DNA from: Psychrobacillus antarcticus
Lineage (GTDB): Bacteria > Bacillota > Bacilli > Bacillales_A > Planococcaceae
Reading direction: 5' to 3'
Length of the DNA stretch: 64,000 nucleotides
NCBI RefSeq assembly: GCF_029533155.1
Contig: NZ_JAIZDB010000017.1
Location: 124,001-188,000, forward strand
The notes beneath the pieces were generated by a model. That model was not told the DNA's origin and made no database searches. It saw nothing but the letters and a program-made list of their open reading frames with translations. Positions 53,926 through 63,089 of the stretch are shown in pieces; the first letter of the stretch is position 1; every line of letters begins with the position of its first letter. A program made the translations under genes and the position numbers.

Positions 53926-53953
53926 CAAGAACAAAAAAATGGGAGTGAATGAG

Positions 53954-55054
53954 ATGGAAAAAACGATAACGGTATTACCGGGAGATGGAATCGGTCCAGA
54001 AGTAACAGAGGCAGCTGTAAAAGTGCTTCAAGCAATCGCAAAACGTTATAACCATACGTTTAACTTGCAATACGGATTGATTGGTGGAGCAGCGATTGAT
54101 GCTTGTGAAAACCCTCTTCCAGAAGAAACAATTAACGCATGTAGTCAAAGTGATGCCATCCTTTTAGGCGCAGTAGGTGGGCCGAAATGGGATCAAAATC
54201 CATCTCATTTGCGCCCCGAAAAAGGGTTGCTAGCTATTCGTAAGCATTTTGGATTGTTTGCGAATATCCGTCCAGTAAAAGCAATTCCTGCATTACTAGA
54301 AGCTTCTCCTCTGAAAAAGAAAATAGCAGAATCAGTGGATTTAGTTATTGTTCGTGAATTGACAGGTGGACTTTATTTTGCAGAGCCACGTAAGTTAACA
54401 AATGATTATGCAATGGATACTTTGGTTTACACACGCGTTGAAATTGAACGTATTGTAGATACTGCCTTCCAATTAGCAAGAAGCCGTCGTGGTAAGCTTG
54501 CTTCTGTCGATAAAGCGAATGTTTTGGACTCTAGTAAACTATGGCGTCAAATCGTCGAGGAGAAAAAACAAGGCTATCCTGATGTAGAGGTAGAGCATAT
54601 GCTTGTTGACTCGACTGCGATGAAATTGATCACGAAGCCAGATTCATTTGACGTAATTGTCACTGAAAATATGTTTGGTGATATTTTAAGTGATGAGGCT
54701 TCCGTAATTACTGGTTCCTTAGGAATGCTGCCATCTGCAAGTACGCGTGAGGACGGATTCGGCTTATATGAACCAGTCCATGGATCTGCTCCTGATATTG
54801 CTGGTAAAAACAAAGCAAATCCAGCAGCAACGATTCTTTCCGTAGCAATGATGCTACGTGAATCCTTCCAAATGGAAACTGAAGCCGCAGCAATTGAAGA
54901 AGCGGTATTCAATGTATTGAATGACGGTAATTTCACAAGTGACCTAGAAATAAAAGGGAAACGAGTGCTTTCTACTACAGAATGGACGGCTAAAGTTTTA
55001 GAAGAATTAGACTCCGAATTTGTATCAGATAGTATTATGTTTTCTTATGTCTAA
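53954..55054 (+). CDS. leuB: 3-isopropylmalate dehydrogenase
   Basis: A 366-residue NAD-dependent decarboxylating dehydrogenase. TVLPGDGIGPEVTEAAVKVL, RELTGGLYFAEPR, the DKANVLDSSKLWR block and the NMFGDILSDEASVITGSLGML stretch with metal-binding Asp are present; GSAPDIAGKNKANPAA binds NAD. The open frame extends to 53870 but those codons lie in the dispersed repeat; GGGAG about 8 bases before 53954 and the family N-terminus fix this start. Confidence 0.96.
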   Translation: MEKTITVLPGDGIGPEVTEAAVKVLQAIAKRYNHTFNLQYGLIGGAAIDACENPLPEETINACSQSDAILLGAVGGPKWDQNPSHLRPEKGLLAIRKHFGLFANIRPVKAIPALLEASPLKKKIAESVDLVIVRELTGGLYFAEPRKLTNDYAMDTLVYTRVEIERIVDTAFQLARSRRGKLASVDKANVLDSSKLWRQIVEEKKQGYPDVEVEHMLVDSTAMKLITKPDSFDVIVTENMFGDILSDEASVITGSLGMLPSASTREDGFGLYEPVHGSAPDIAGKNKANPAATILSVAMMLRESFQMETEAAAIEEAVFNVLNDGNFTSDLEIKGKRVLSTTEWTAKVLEELDSEFVSDSIMFSYV

Positions 55055-55073
55055 CCAAAAGGAGAGAAACTAA

Positions 55074-56483
55074 ATGGCAAAAACGATTATTGAGAAAATT
55101 TGGGATGAACATATTGTGTACGAGGAAGAAGGTAAACCAGACCTTCTCTATATCGATTTACACTTAATCCATGAGGTGACATCTCCGCAAGCTTTTGAAG
55201 GATTACGGCTAAATAATCGTAAGGTTCGTCGGCCAGATCTTTGTTATGCAACGATGGATCATAACGTACCAACTCGAAATAGAGAGCAGATCAAGGACGT
55301 TATCGCGCGTAAGCAAATTTCTACATTACAACAAAACTGTGAAGAATTTGGCGTTCCACTTGCCAATATGGACCATCCGGACCAAGGAATTGTTCATATT
55401 ATCGGACCAGAGCTTGGCTTAACGCAGCCTGGTAAAACAATTGTATGTGGAGACAGTCACACATCTACACATGGTGCATTTGGTGCTATTGCTTTTGGTA
55501 TCGGAACGAGTGAAGTAGAGCATGTTCTTTCTACACAAACGCTATGGCAGGCAAAACCTAAAACGATGCAAATAAAAGTAAAGGGTGAGCTTGGCTATGG
55601 GGTGGCTGCAAAGGATATTATTTTAGCCATTATTTCGAAGTTTGGTATCGATATGGGTACAGGTTACATTGTGGAATATACTGGTGAAGCGATTCGTAAG
55701 CTATCCATGGAAGAGCGTATGACGATTTGTAATATGTCGATCGAAGCAGGGGCTCGTGCAGGTTTGATCAGCCCAGACGCAACGACTGTTGAATTCCTTC
55801 GAGGTCGTGAGCATGTACCTTCAGGGGAAGCTTTTGAAAAAGAAGCCGCACGTTGGTTAGCTTTAGCAACTGACGAGGGTGCGCTTTACGATAAAACGGT
55901 AGAAATTTCTACAGATGAAATCGAACCATTTGTTACATGGGGTACAAATCCTTCTATGGGTTCTGGTGTATCGCAAAGCGTGCCGTTTACTTACGATTTC
56001 GCAGAAACAAGCGATAAGCAAGCACATGAAAAAGCACTTGCTTATATGGGTCTAGAACAGGGAATGCCGTTAGAGGATATCGCCATCTCCAATGTATTTA
56101 TTGGTTCTTGTACAAATGCGCGTTTGAGTGATCTTCGTACAGCAGCAACTGTTATTGCCGGTCGTAAAGTACATCCTAATGTAACAGCGATTGTCGTTCC
56201 AGGATCTCAAACGGTTAAAAAACAAGCAGAGCAAGAAGGCATCGACAAAGTATTCCTAGAAGCAGGATTTGAATGGCGCGAATCAGGTTGCAGTATGTGC
56301 CTAGCGATGAATGATGACATCGTTCCAGCAGGCGAGCACTGTGCATCGACCTCCAACCGAAACTTTGAAGGTCGTCAAGGTGCTGGTTCCAGAACGCATC
56401 TGATGAGCCCAGCAATGGCAGCAGCTGCCGCAATCGAGGGTCACATTGTAGACATTCGCAAGTTTGGATTAGTAAATGCTTAA
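55074..56483 (+). CDS. leuC: 3-isopropylmalate dehydratase, large subunit
   Basis: A 469-residue aconitase-type [4Fe-4S] subunit. [27 protein letters not shown], the cluster cysteines in [12 protein letters not shown] and the GCSMCLAMN pair, and [19 protein letters not shown] are all family marks. It works with LeuD, encoded 15 bases downstream, to isomerise isopropylmalate. AAGGAGAG precedes the ATG. Confidence 0.97.
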   Translation: MAKTIIEKIWDEHIVYEEEGKPDLLYIDLHLIHEVTSPQAFEGLRLNNRKVRRPDLCYATMDHNVPTRNREQIKDVIARKQISTLQQNCEEFGVPLANMDHPDQGIVHIIGPELGLTQPGKTIVCGDSHTSTHGAFGAIAFGIGTSEVEHVLSTQTLWQAKPKTMQIKVKGELGYGVAAKDIILAIISKFGIDMGTGYIVEYTGEAIRKLSMEERMTICNMSIEAGARAGLISPDATTVEFLRGREHVPSGEAFEKEAARWLALATDEGALYDKTVEISTDEIEPFVTWGTNPSMGSGVSQSVPFTYDFAETSDKQAHEKALAYMGLEQGMPLEDIAISNVFIGSCTNARLSDLRTAATVIAGRKVHPNVTAIVVPGSQTVKKQAEQEGIDKVFLEAGFEWRESGCSMCLAMNDDIVPAGEHCASTSNRNFEGRQGAGSRTHLMSPAMAAAAAIEGHIVDIRKFGLVNA

Positions 56484-56498
56484 GGAGGAGGAAAACCA

Positions 56499-57080
56499 AT
56501 GGAGCCAATTAATGAAATAAATAGTGTCATCACACCTTTAAATCAAAAGAATGTCGACACAGACCAAATAATCTCAAAAGAATTTCTAAAACGTATCGAA
56601 CGCACTGGATTCGGTAAATACCTATTTTATCACTGGCGTTTCGACGCAAATGATGAACCGATTAAAGACTTCGTATTAAACGATGAACGCTATAAGGATT
56701 CTACTATCTTAGTAGCTCATGACAATTTTGGCTGTGGCTCCTCCCGTGAGCATGCACCTTGGTCCATTTTGGATTATGGCTTCCGAGTAGTTATTGCACC
56801 AAGCTTTGCGGATATCTTCTATAGTAACTGCATGAAAAATGGGATTTTACCGATTAAGCTATCAGTAGACGAAGTCGAATCATTGCTAAGCAAAGATGTA
56901 TATGACGTAGCAGTTAATCTAGAAGCACAAACGGTAACAGGTGTGGACGGTGTTGTGTATTCATTTGACATTGATCCTTACCAAAAGAATATGCTTCTAA
57001 ATGGATGGGACGAAATTTCATTAACCTTCCAATACGAGGATAAAATAAAAGCTTATGAAGATAAAGTAGCTCAAGCATAA
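56499..57080 (+). CDS. leuD: 3-isopropylmalate dehydratase, small subunit
   Basis: A 193-residue swivelling subunit: VDTDQIISKEFLKRIERTGFGKYLF, NFGCGSSREHAPWSILDYGFRVVIAPSFADIFYSNCMKNGILPI, which carries the substrate-binding Ser-Arg-Glu turn. GGAGGAGG precedes the start. It completes the leucine branch. ilvA follows after a short gap. Confidence 0.96.
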   Translation: MEPINEINSVITPLNQKNVDTDQIISKEFLKRIERTGFGKYLFYHWRFDANDEPIKDFVLNDERYKDSTILVAHDNFGCGSSREHAPWSILDYGFRVVIAPSFADIFYSNCMKNGILPIKLSVDEVESLLSKDVYDVAVNLEAQTVTGVDGVVYSFDIDPYQKNMLLNGWDEISLTFQYEDKIKAYEDKVAQA

Positions 57081-57182
57081 ACAAATTTGAGCTCAAAAAA
57101 AAGCTAACTAGGAGATGGTTTTGTTGGGAATTCATACGACACTGTAGGTTTATATCGTGCATCTGAAAAAGTAGCGGAGTTC

Positions 57183-58112
57183 GTGCATCGCACACCGTGT
57201 AAAAAATCAGCCACATTCAATAAAATTACCGAGAAAAATGTGTTTTTGAAATTAGAAAATCTACAAAAAACTGGGTCGTTTAAAATTAGAGGCGCTATGA
57301 ATAAAGTATCGCAACTGAGCGAGGCAGAATGTGCTAAAGGATTAATCGCTGCTTCTGCAGGGAATCACGCACAAGGTGTCGCTTTTGCAGGAAAAGCACG
57401 AAATGTGCCAGTCACAATTTTCATGCCACTTGGAACACCCGTTTCGAAAGTAAATGCTACGAAAGGGTATGGCGCAACTGTCAAATTAATCGGACAAAAT
57501 TTTGATGAAGCATATATTGCTGCTCGTGAGGAACAACTTCGAACAGGAGCAACATTCATCCATCCTTTTGACGATATGACGATTATCGAGGGGCAAGCAA
57601 CTGTCGCGATGGAAATGCTTCAGCAACGTCCAGAGCTAGACACGATCGTAGTGCCAGCAGGCGGAGGAGGTTTACTCGCAGGAACGCTCCTGGCAGTCAA
57701 ATCTATCCGTCCTGATATCCGCGTGATCGGCGTCCAATCTAGCAACGCCTCGGCAATTGCCTTTGCGTATAAAGGAAAAGGAGACGGTCTGCTGCCATTT
57801 CAAGGCAAAACAATTGCGGAAGGCATCAACGTGAAAACACCAGGCAACTTAACGATGAAAATTATTCAAGCACTCGTGGACGATGTAATCACCGTCAGCG
57901 AACAAGAAATAGCCTCTGCTATTCTCTTCACGCTCGAACGCGAAAAAACGCTTATCGAAGGTGCAGCTGCCGCAGCTGTAGCGGCAGTATTGAATCACCG
58001 CATTCCAGGTTCCTCCCAAAATATCGGCATCATCGTAAGCGGAGGCAACTTCGATGTAAGTAAACTAGTCGAATGCCAACAACTATGTACAGATATGCCA
58101 TTAGCTAAATAA
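57183..58112 (+). CDS. ilvA: Threonine deaminase, catalytic domain only, with apparent 5' frameshift
   Basis: A PLP enzyme turning threonine into 2-ketobutyrate for isoleucine. The PLP Lys lies in KTGSFKIRGAMNKV, the phosphate loop in SAGNHAQGVAFAG and the glycine loop in PAGGGGLLAGTLLAVKS. The usual C-terminal ACT regulatory domain is missing (309 residues from the GTG at 57183). Codons before that GTG are open and encode a plausible N-terminus (TVGLYRASEKVAEFVHRTP), but no start codon is in frame. The TTG at 57124, well spaced after AGGAG, is one base out of frame; one extra G in the run at 57126-57128 would join them. Real mutation or sequence error cannot be told apart. Confidence 0.85.
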   Translation: MHRTPCKKSATFNKITEKNVFLKLENLQKTGSFKIRGAMNKVSQLSEAECAKGLIAASAGNHAQGVAFAGKARNVPVTIFMPLGTPVSKVNATKGYGATVKLIGQNFDEAYIAAREEQLRTGATFIHPFDDMTIIEGQATVAMEMLQQRPELDTIVVPAGGGGLLAGTLLAVKSIRPDIRVIGVQSSNASAIAFAYKGKGDGLLPFQGKTIAEGINVKTPGNLTMKIIQALVDDVITVSEQEIASAILFTLEREKTLIEGAAAAAVAAVLNHRIPGSSQNIGIIVSGGNFDVSKLVECQQLCTDMPLAK

Positions 58113-58121
58113 AGACTCTAG

Positions 58122-58156
58122 AACACCACTATCTGATTGCGGACAGTGGTGTTTTG
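58122..58156 (+). terminator. Terminator of the ilv-leu operon
   Basis: AACACCACT (58122-58130) and AGTGGTGTT (58145-58153) pair, followed by a weak T-rich tail. A motif array starts about 30 bases later. Confidence 0.78.
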
Positions 58157-58185
58157 GTGTTGTTAAGAGGGAATAGGATATTGAA

Positions 58186-58507
58186 GTTGCGAGTACCGGT
58201 GGAATTGTTGCGCATACAGCATGCTAAGTTGCGCAAAACAGAAACGTTGCGCATCCGGCATGCTAAGTTGCGCAAAACAAAAACGTTGCGCAAACGAGCT
58301 CCAAAGTTGCGCGAACAGGCCGAGAAGTTGCGAGTACCGGTGGAATTGTTGCACATACGGCATGCTAAGTTGCGCAAACCAAAAACGTAGCGCAAACGAG
58401 CGCCAATGTTGCGCGAACAGAACGAGAAGTTGCGAGTACCGGTGGAATTGTTGCGCATCCGGCATGCTAAGTTGCGCAAACCAAAAACGTTGCGCATAAC
58501 GAAAACA
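58186..58507 (+). repeat. Phased GTTGCG motif array with 102-bp unit
   Basis: Sixteen GTTGCG cores (variants GTTGCA and GTAGCG) start at 58186, 58207, 58228, 58246, 58267, 58285, 58306, 58327, 58348, 58369, 58387, 58408, 58429, 58450, 58471 and 58489. Steps are 21 except for 18 after each motif followed by CAAAAC or CAAACC. Between 58327 and 58429 the order 21, 21, 18, 21, 21 makes a 102-bp unit, the same total as at 25 kb, but with other spacers (GTACCGGTGGAATT, CGGCATGCTAA). Confidence 0.93.
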
Positions 58508-58619
58508 TCTCCATTAACTAAAATGCTAGGCAATAAAATTCTCCTGATTATCCAAATTCATATAGGGCATAACTAAAATACACAACGGCAAAACAAAAAT
58601 CAGTCCGTACTAGACCGAA

Positions 58620-58736
58620 CTTGCGATTTGCACGTCCTATATTGCGATTCTATCCTTTGAACTTGCTATTTGATACGCGGAACTTGCGATTCTCATCGAC
58701 TAACTTGCGATTCTGCCACATGACCTTGCGATTCAC
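58620..58736 (+). repeat. Phased CTTGCGATTC motif array, second locus
   Basis: Cores CTTGCGAT or variants (ATTGCGAT, CTTGCTAT) start at 58620, 58641, 58662, 58683, 58704 and 58725: five exact 21-base steps. The core is that of the 46.3-kb array. It stands about 110 bases after the GTTGCG array in the same gap. Confidence 0.88.
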
Positions 58737-58766
58737 ACTACTCCAACTTTATTCCAAACTCATCGC

Positions 58767-58795
58767 TTGACTTCCGTCGGTAACTAAAATATAAT
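58767..58795 (+). promoter_or_regulatory. SigA promoter of the catE-like gene
   Basis: TTGACT (58767-58772), 17 bases, TATAAT (58790-58795): one mismatch from consensus over both hexamers. Confidence 0.87.
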
Positions 58796-58811
58796 TACTT
58801 ACGAAAAGTAA
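58795..58811 (+). promoter_or_regulatory. Operator-like inverted repeat over the catE start site
   Basis: TTACTT-N5-AAGTAA sits directly on the end of the -10 box and the expected transcription start. TTAC/GTAA half-sites recall those bound by HxlR/DUF24-type repressors such as CatR and YodB, which control catE in Bacillus. The regulator is not encoded in the window. Confidence 0.55.
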
Positions 58812-58838
58812 CCTATATATCTAACTGGAGGAATTAAC

Positions 58839-59687
58839 ATGAACTACCATAATAAACCAATTACATTTGTAGAACTAGTAGAGTTAAAAGTAGTTGATCT
58901 TCAACGTTCCCTTGAGTTTTATGAGAACATTATAGGCTTTAGAGTACTGGAACAGCAAGCGGACAAAATTTATCTAACTGCCGATGGAAAAACAGCATTA
59001 CTTTCTATTGAACAACCAGCAGAAATTATGCCGACACAACAAAAAACAGCAGGATTATACCACTACGCATTATTATTACCGACACGTGCTGATTTAGGCG
59101 CTATTTTAAGACATTTCGCTGAGCTTAACATTCGTGTTGGAGCAGGAGATCATTTAGTTAGTGAAGCATTATACTTAAATGATCCAGACGGAAATGGAAT
59201 CGAAATTTATAGTGACCGTCCAGATACTGAGTGGAAATGGGAAAATGAATTTGTTGAAATGGCTACACTTCAAATAGATGCACAAAGTATTCTTGCTGAA
59301 GGTTCAAGCACCCCATGGAACGGACTACCAGCAGGGACTGTAATGGGACATATTCATTTACATGTTTCGGAACTAGAGGCAACGAAAACATTTTATATCG
59401 CATTAGGTTTTGATGTTATGACGCCTAATTACCCTGGCGCATTATTTATGGGAGCGGGTAAATACCATCACCATATTGGTTTAAATACATGGGCTGGAGT
59501 GGGAGCACCTCCTACACCAGAAAACGTAGTTGGGCTAAAAGCATTCTCTGTAGTTTATCCAACAAACGAAGAGCTACAAGCTAAAATTACTAAATTAAAA
59601 GCATTAGGAACAGAAGTTCTAGAAGAAAACGGTATTTTTAGTGTTAAAGATCCTTCACAAAATACAATTAAATTAACTATAAAGTAA
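58839..59687 (+). CDS. catE: CatE-like extradiol dioxygenase (VOC superfamily)
   Basis: A 282-residue protein with two glyoxalase/dioxygenase modules: residues 8-130 (VELKVVDLQRSLEFYENIIGFRVLEQ) and 165-280 (MGHIHLHVSDLEATKTFYIALGFDV-like stretch). Metal ligands are expected at His in GHIHLHVSE, the KYHHHIGLNTWAG block and Glu near the end. It matches Bacillus CatE, a catechol-2,3-dioxygenase that protects against catechol and quinone stress, in length and motif order. The promoter and operator-like repeat upstream fit stress induction. A strong terminator follows. Confidence 0.88.
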   Translation: MNYHNKPITFVELVELKVVDLQRSLEFYENIIGFRVLEQQADKIYLTADGKTALLSIEQPAEIMPTQQKTAGLYHYALLLPTRADLGAILRHFAELNIRVGAGDHLVSEALYLNDPDGNGIEIYSDRPDTEWKWENEFVEMATLQIDAQSILAEGSSTPWNGLPAGTVMGHIHLHVSELEATKTFYIALGFDVMTPNYPGALFMGAGKYHHHIGLNTWAGVGAPPTPENVVGLKAFSVVYPTNEELQAKITKLKALGTEVLEENGIFSVKDPSQNTIKLTIK

Positions 59688-59690
59688 ACC

Positions 59691-59722
59691 AATGACTCCG
59701 AGCATATCGGAGTCATTTTTTT
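59691..59722 (+). terminator. Terminator after the catE-like gene
   Basis: Perfect 11-bp arms (59691-59701 with 59707-59717) and a T run. Confidence 0.93.
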
Positions 59723-60080
59723 GTCTTCTCCCTTTTTTTCGAATCCTTCCGCTAGCTCCTTTTTTCTCAACAACTATTTGGTCTAACTCTGTGACACAAT
59801 CTGTTCGAATTCGACCTTCCCCTGCAGTATTGATTATTTTGTCACTCTCTACACATTCCTGACCGACACTTTTCGACAAACTAATATAATCGGCAAGATT
59901 CGACTTTAAAGGAACCTTTTTGTGCAGATAATGAGGAAACGTGGTCGATTGTTAGAGGTCACTTTTAACTTGCATCGAATTGTCAGATTTGTCTTTGTAA
60001 AATTCATGTAAAGTTTCAGAAAACACACTCATTTCTTTCGAGGATTATGCTATATTTCATTGTGGGAGGTCGGAATACCT
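59723..60080 (+). other. Intergenic region before the second chemoreceptor
   Basis: About 360 bp without a supported gene. Near its end TGCTATATT (60048-60056) could be an extended -10 element for the chemoreceptor gene, without a clear -35. No SigD motif was found. Nothing else stands out. Confidence 0.4.
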
Positions 60081-61769
60081 ATGATAAAATGGTCTACTAT
60101 TCCACTGCGAATGAAGTATTTAATAGCGATTTTTAGTTCCTTTATCTTATTCGGTGCAATGGCTGTTTTATTAGTCATTCAAGTAATTCACAATCAAGAA
60201 ATAGCGGATGATATGGAAGTTTCATCACAAAATGTCGAAAGTGCAGATATTATGCGTTCGGAGGTAGCGAATTTATACATTGCTATTTCTCATTTCGCAG
60301 GAGACCCTTTAGATGAATTCGACAAAGAGTACGAATTGTCAAAAGAGAGTCTAGCAAGTCTACTAACTGAGGCTAGCAAGCAAATGCCCTCTGTAGATTG
60401 GGAAACTTTCTCAGTAACTATACAATCCATACAAACTACATATGAGAATAATTTAAAGAAATCAGTGATCAATAAAGAAAATGTCCCAAAACGAAGACAG
60501 CTTCAAACAATCTATGAAAAATATGATAGCCTAACGCTTATATTAGAAGAAACTAGACAACTTGAATCTGACAAAAGAATTCTTTTAATAGAGGAAATGT
60601 CCGCGAGCCAGAAAAATACAATAGTTATTGTAGTCGGCGCATCTCTAATAGCGGGCTTACTATCACTTGCTTTAGTGTTATTAACAAATCGACAAGTTAA
60701 AAACCAACTTGCCCAAGTAGTGTTATTTGCAAAAGATATATCACAAGGAAATTTAAATAGTGAGCCGTTAAAAATTTTAACTAACGATGAAATTGGAGAA
60801 GTATCCCGTGCGATGAATGAGATGCGTGGCAACCTGATAGGTATCGTAAAAACGATTAAACTAACTGCGGAGAAATTAAGTGGAAATAGCATAGAGCTAA
60901 AAGAATATTCCAGCAAAACCGTAGATAGCACAAATACCGTGAAACTTGCTATTCAAGAAACTAGTGGAAGCATGCTGGAGCAAAAAGAAGCATCGATCAG
61001 TATTCGTTCCTTTTTAGAGGAATTCTCTCGTACTTTTGGTGAGGTAACAGAAAAGGTAATAGAACTGAATGAGTATTCCACTATTGCAGTACAAATGGCT
61101 GATGAAAGTGCATTGGCATTGAAAAATGCTGCGGGGGAATCGGCAAAATTACGCTCGTTATTTAAAGAAGCGGACCGAGAAAGAAAATTACTCCAAGACC
61201 GAACAGAGGAAATTGCACGCATGACAACAATCGTTCAAACCATCTCCAAGCAAACAAACTTATTGGCACTGAATGCTGGAATAGAGGCTGCCCGATCTGG
61301 GGAACATGGCAAAGGATTCGCAGTGGTAGCAGAAGAAGTGAAGAAGCTTGCGGATGAAGTATCTGGAACTGCTCATACAATTCATCAGATTTCTAACTCT
61401 ATTACTCAACAAGGGACTCAGATGGCGAATGTTTTTGCTGAAGGACTATCAACATCCAAAAACAATGCTCAAACGTTTGAAATGCTGCATCATAAAATGG
61501 ATAAAATAGTTTCGTATATAAGAGATTCTAAAAATCAAAACGATCATATGAAAGATTCTATGCTAACAATCGAAGAAGAAAAGAACACTTCTGAGAGACT
61601 CATTTTTGCATTAATAGAATCAATTGAATCTAACACAGCGCAAATGGAACATACAGAAGACATGCTTCTATCTAATGTTCAAACAATCGAGAAGCTGTCC
61701 AAATTGATAAATAATGTAAGTGAACAGGCGATTATTTTGGAGAAATCAAGCATTAGATTTGTCATATAA
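60081..61769 (+). CDS. Methyl-accepting chemotaxis protein
   Basis: A 562-residue chemoreceptor with helix 1 at about 10-33, an extracytoplasmic helical sensor (34-175), helix 2 at about 178-202, a HAMP domain, and a signalling domain whose tip reads [40 protein letters not shown]. The sensor is short and acidic, unlike Cache domains, and the signalling region is diverged from the receptor at 43.8 kb. The reading frame opens at a TTG at 60060, but GGGAGGT 10 bases before 60081 supports the ATG. Ligand unknown. Confidence 0.92.
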   Translation: MIKWSTIPLRMKYLIAIFSSFILFGAMAVLLVIQVIHNQEIADDMEVSSQNVESADIMRSEVANLYIAISHFAGDPLDEFDKEYELSKESLASLLTEASKQMPSVDWETFSVTIQSIQTTYENNLKKSVINKENVPKRRQLQTIYEKYDSLTLILEETRQLESDKRILLIEEMSASQKNTIVIVVGASLIAGLLSLALVLLTNRQVKNQLAQVVLFAKDISQGNLNSEPLKILTNDEIGEVSRAMNEMRGNLIGIVKTIKLTAEKLSGNSIELKEYSSKTVDSTNTVKLAIQETSGSMLEQKEASISIRSFLEEFSRTFGEVTEKVIELNEYSTIAVQMADESALALKNAAGESAKLRSLFKEADRERKLLQDRTEEIARMTTIVQTISKQTNLLALNAGIEAARSGEHGKGFAVVAEEVKKLADEVSGTAHTIHQISNSITQQGTQMANVFAEGLSTSKNNAQTFEMLHHKMDKIVSYIRDSKNQNDHMKDSMLTIEEEKNTSERLIFALIESIESNTAQMEHTEDMLLSNVQTIEKLSKLINNVSEQAIILEKSSIRFVI

Positions 61770-61948
61770 AATAGTCCTAACGAGTATTTTTTCTATACTT
61801 GTTAGTCTTTTTTATGTTTAAACCCTTGAGAATACTGAGTTTCGTTTGTAATATAATTGTTACATAACTGTAAAATTAAATAGGTTTAAAGAATGGTAAG
61901 ATGAGTTTAGAGAAATTATCAGAAAATTTTTGACCTTGGGGGAACACG

Positions 61949-62443
61949 ATGAATTTAAAATCTATGTCGCAAAAAGTCATGGCTGTAATCCTATTATCTA
62001 TACTATTAGTAACGACTTCATTCGCCGCAAATACCGAAGCAAGTTCTTCTGTAAATTCAACGGAATTAGTTGCCACAGCCAAAGATTTGATTGGAATTAA
62101 ATATCGTGGTGGTGGGACAACGAAGGCTGGGTTTGATTGTTCAGGATTTGTAAGTTATGTATACAATGATTTAGGAGTTAGCCTTCCAAGAACATCTTCT
62201 GGAATGCACGCTTCAGGATCTAAAGTTGATAAAAGTGATTTAGTTTCTGGAGATTTAGTATTTTTCAATACATCAGGAAAAGGCGTTTCTCATGTTGGTA
62301 TATTTATAGGGGATGGCAAATTTATTCATTCATCTTCTTCCAAAGGTGTAAAAATCGATAAATTAAGTGATCCTTATTATTGGGGAGACCGCTATGTAGG
62401 CGCTAAACGAATTGCGGATGTAACAGTAGCATTAAACAAATAA
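61949..62443 (+). CDS. Secreted NlpC/P60 peptidoglycan endopeptidase
   Basis: A 164-residue minimal NlpC/P60 enzyme: signal peptide (about 1-28, ..TTSFAANTEAS) and one catalytic domain (about 42-155) with Cys in GFDCSGFVSYVYN, His in VSHVGIFIGDGKFIH and a third polar residue in the HSSSSKG stretch. There is no LysM or SH3 wall-binding domain, unlike the enzyme at 43 kb. It is likely to cut stem peptides during wall growth. GGGGGAA precedes the ATG. Confidence 0.92.
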   Translation: MNLKSMSQKVMAVILLSILLVTTSFAANTEASSSVNSTELVATAKDLIGIKYRGGGTTKAGFDCSGFVSYVYNDLGVSLPRTSSGMHASGSKVDKSDLVSGDLVFFNTSGKGVSHVGIFIGDGKFIHSSSSKGVKIDKLSDPYYWGDRYVGAKRIADVTVALNK

Positions 62444-62457
62444 AACATATAAGTATC

Positions 62458-62492
62458 TGTTCTATCGTATAGTTTACGATAGAACATTTTTT
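62458..62492 (+). terminator. Terminator after the NlpC/P60 gene
   Basis: Perfect 12-bp arms (62458-62469 with 62475-62486) and six T. Confidence 0.93.
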
Positions 62493-62526
62493 ATATTCAA
62501 GAAATTTATAAGAATTCTCAAATCGT

Positions 62527-62555
62527 TTGATAATTCTTGGTTAATTCGGCATAAT
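62527..62555 (+). promoter_or_regulatory. SigA promoter of the PilZ-domain gene
   Basis: TTGATA (62527-62532), 17 bases, CATAAT (62550-62555). An in-frame ATG at 62554 overlaps the -10 box and cannot be the start of a transcript from here. Confidence 0.8.
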
Positions 62556-62598
62556 GGAAAAAAAGGTAACAGTTACACTAACGAAAGGGGGAAACGAT

Positions 62599-62979
62599 TT
62601 GAAGTACAATCGTAATGAGTATTTTCGTTATTCATTCGGAGAACCTTGTGATGCAACATTTCGACTGATCAAACAACATCAAGGCGATGCTGAAGTGGAA
62701 TTATCAAAAAAAGGGGCATGTAAAATTATAGACATTAGCCCAAATGGCATTAAGATGTTCAGTGAATTATTTATATCCATCGATCAATTACATCACGTAG
62801 AATTGAATTTCACATTAGATACAAATCCAATTTCTATGGTTGGGGAATTTGTATGGTCCCGCCGAAATGCATACGGACATGAATATGGCGTTAAGTTAGT
62901 TGGGGACGGTGAGAGTGAAAAAATGATAATTGGAGAGCTGAAAAATCGTAGACGCAAAGAAATGGAGCTAAATAAGTAA
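62599..62979 (+). CDS. PilZ-domain protein
   Basis: A 126-residue protein with one PilZ domain, expected to bind cyclic di-GMP. RNEYFRYSF near the start holds the Arg-rich loop in a weak form and IIDISPNGIKMFSE is the second (D/N)xSxxG-type motif; GEFVWSRRNAYGHEYGVKL is the closing beta segment. The TTG at 62599 follows AAAGGGGG by 7 bases, and the alternative ATG at 62554 lies in the promoter. It may link second-messenger level to motility or surface polymer output. Binding is not certain because the RxxxR loop is imperfect. Confidence 0.78.
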   Translation: MKYNRNEYFRYSFGEPCDATFRLIKQHQGDAEVELSKKGACKIIDISPNGIKMFSELFISIDQLHHVELNFTLDTNPISMVGEFVWSRRNAYGHEYGVKLVGDGESEKMIIGELKNRRRKEMELNK

Positions 62980-63089
62980 ATATTATTACAAGTTTCGACA
63001 AAAAATAAATAAAATCTTTAAAATAAGAAGGATATTTTAAAGGTTGTGTTGAAGTATATATATAGAGTCAAATTAAAGGAGGAGTTTAC

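Noticed and set aside
58129-58533. Minus- and plus-strand frames over the ilvA-downstream array
   Set aside because: Same cause as the frames at 25 kb: stop-poor repeats, no ribosome site, frames on both strands.
62554-62598. ATG start of the PilZ gene at 62554
   Set aside because: It overlaps the -10 box of the likely promoter and has no ribosome site. The TTG at 62599 has both distance and AAAGGGGG.
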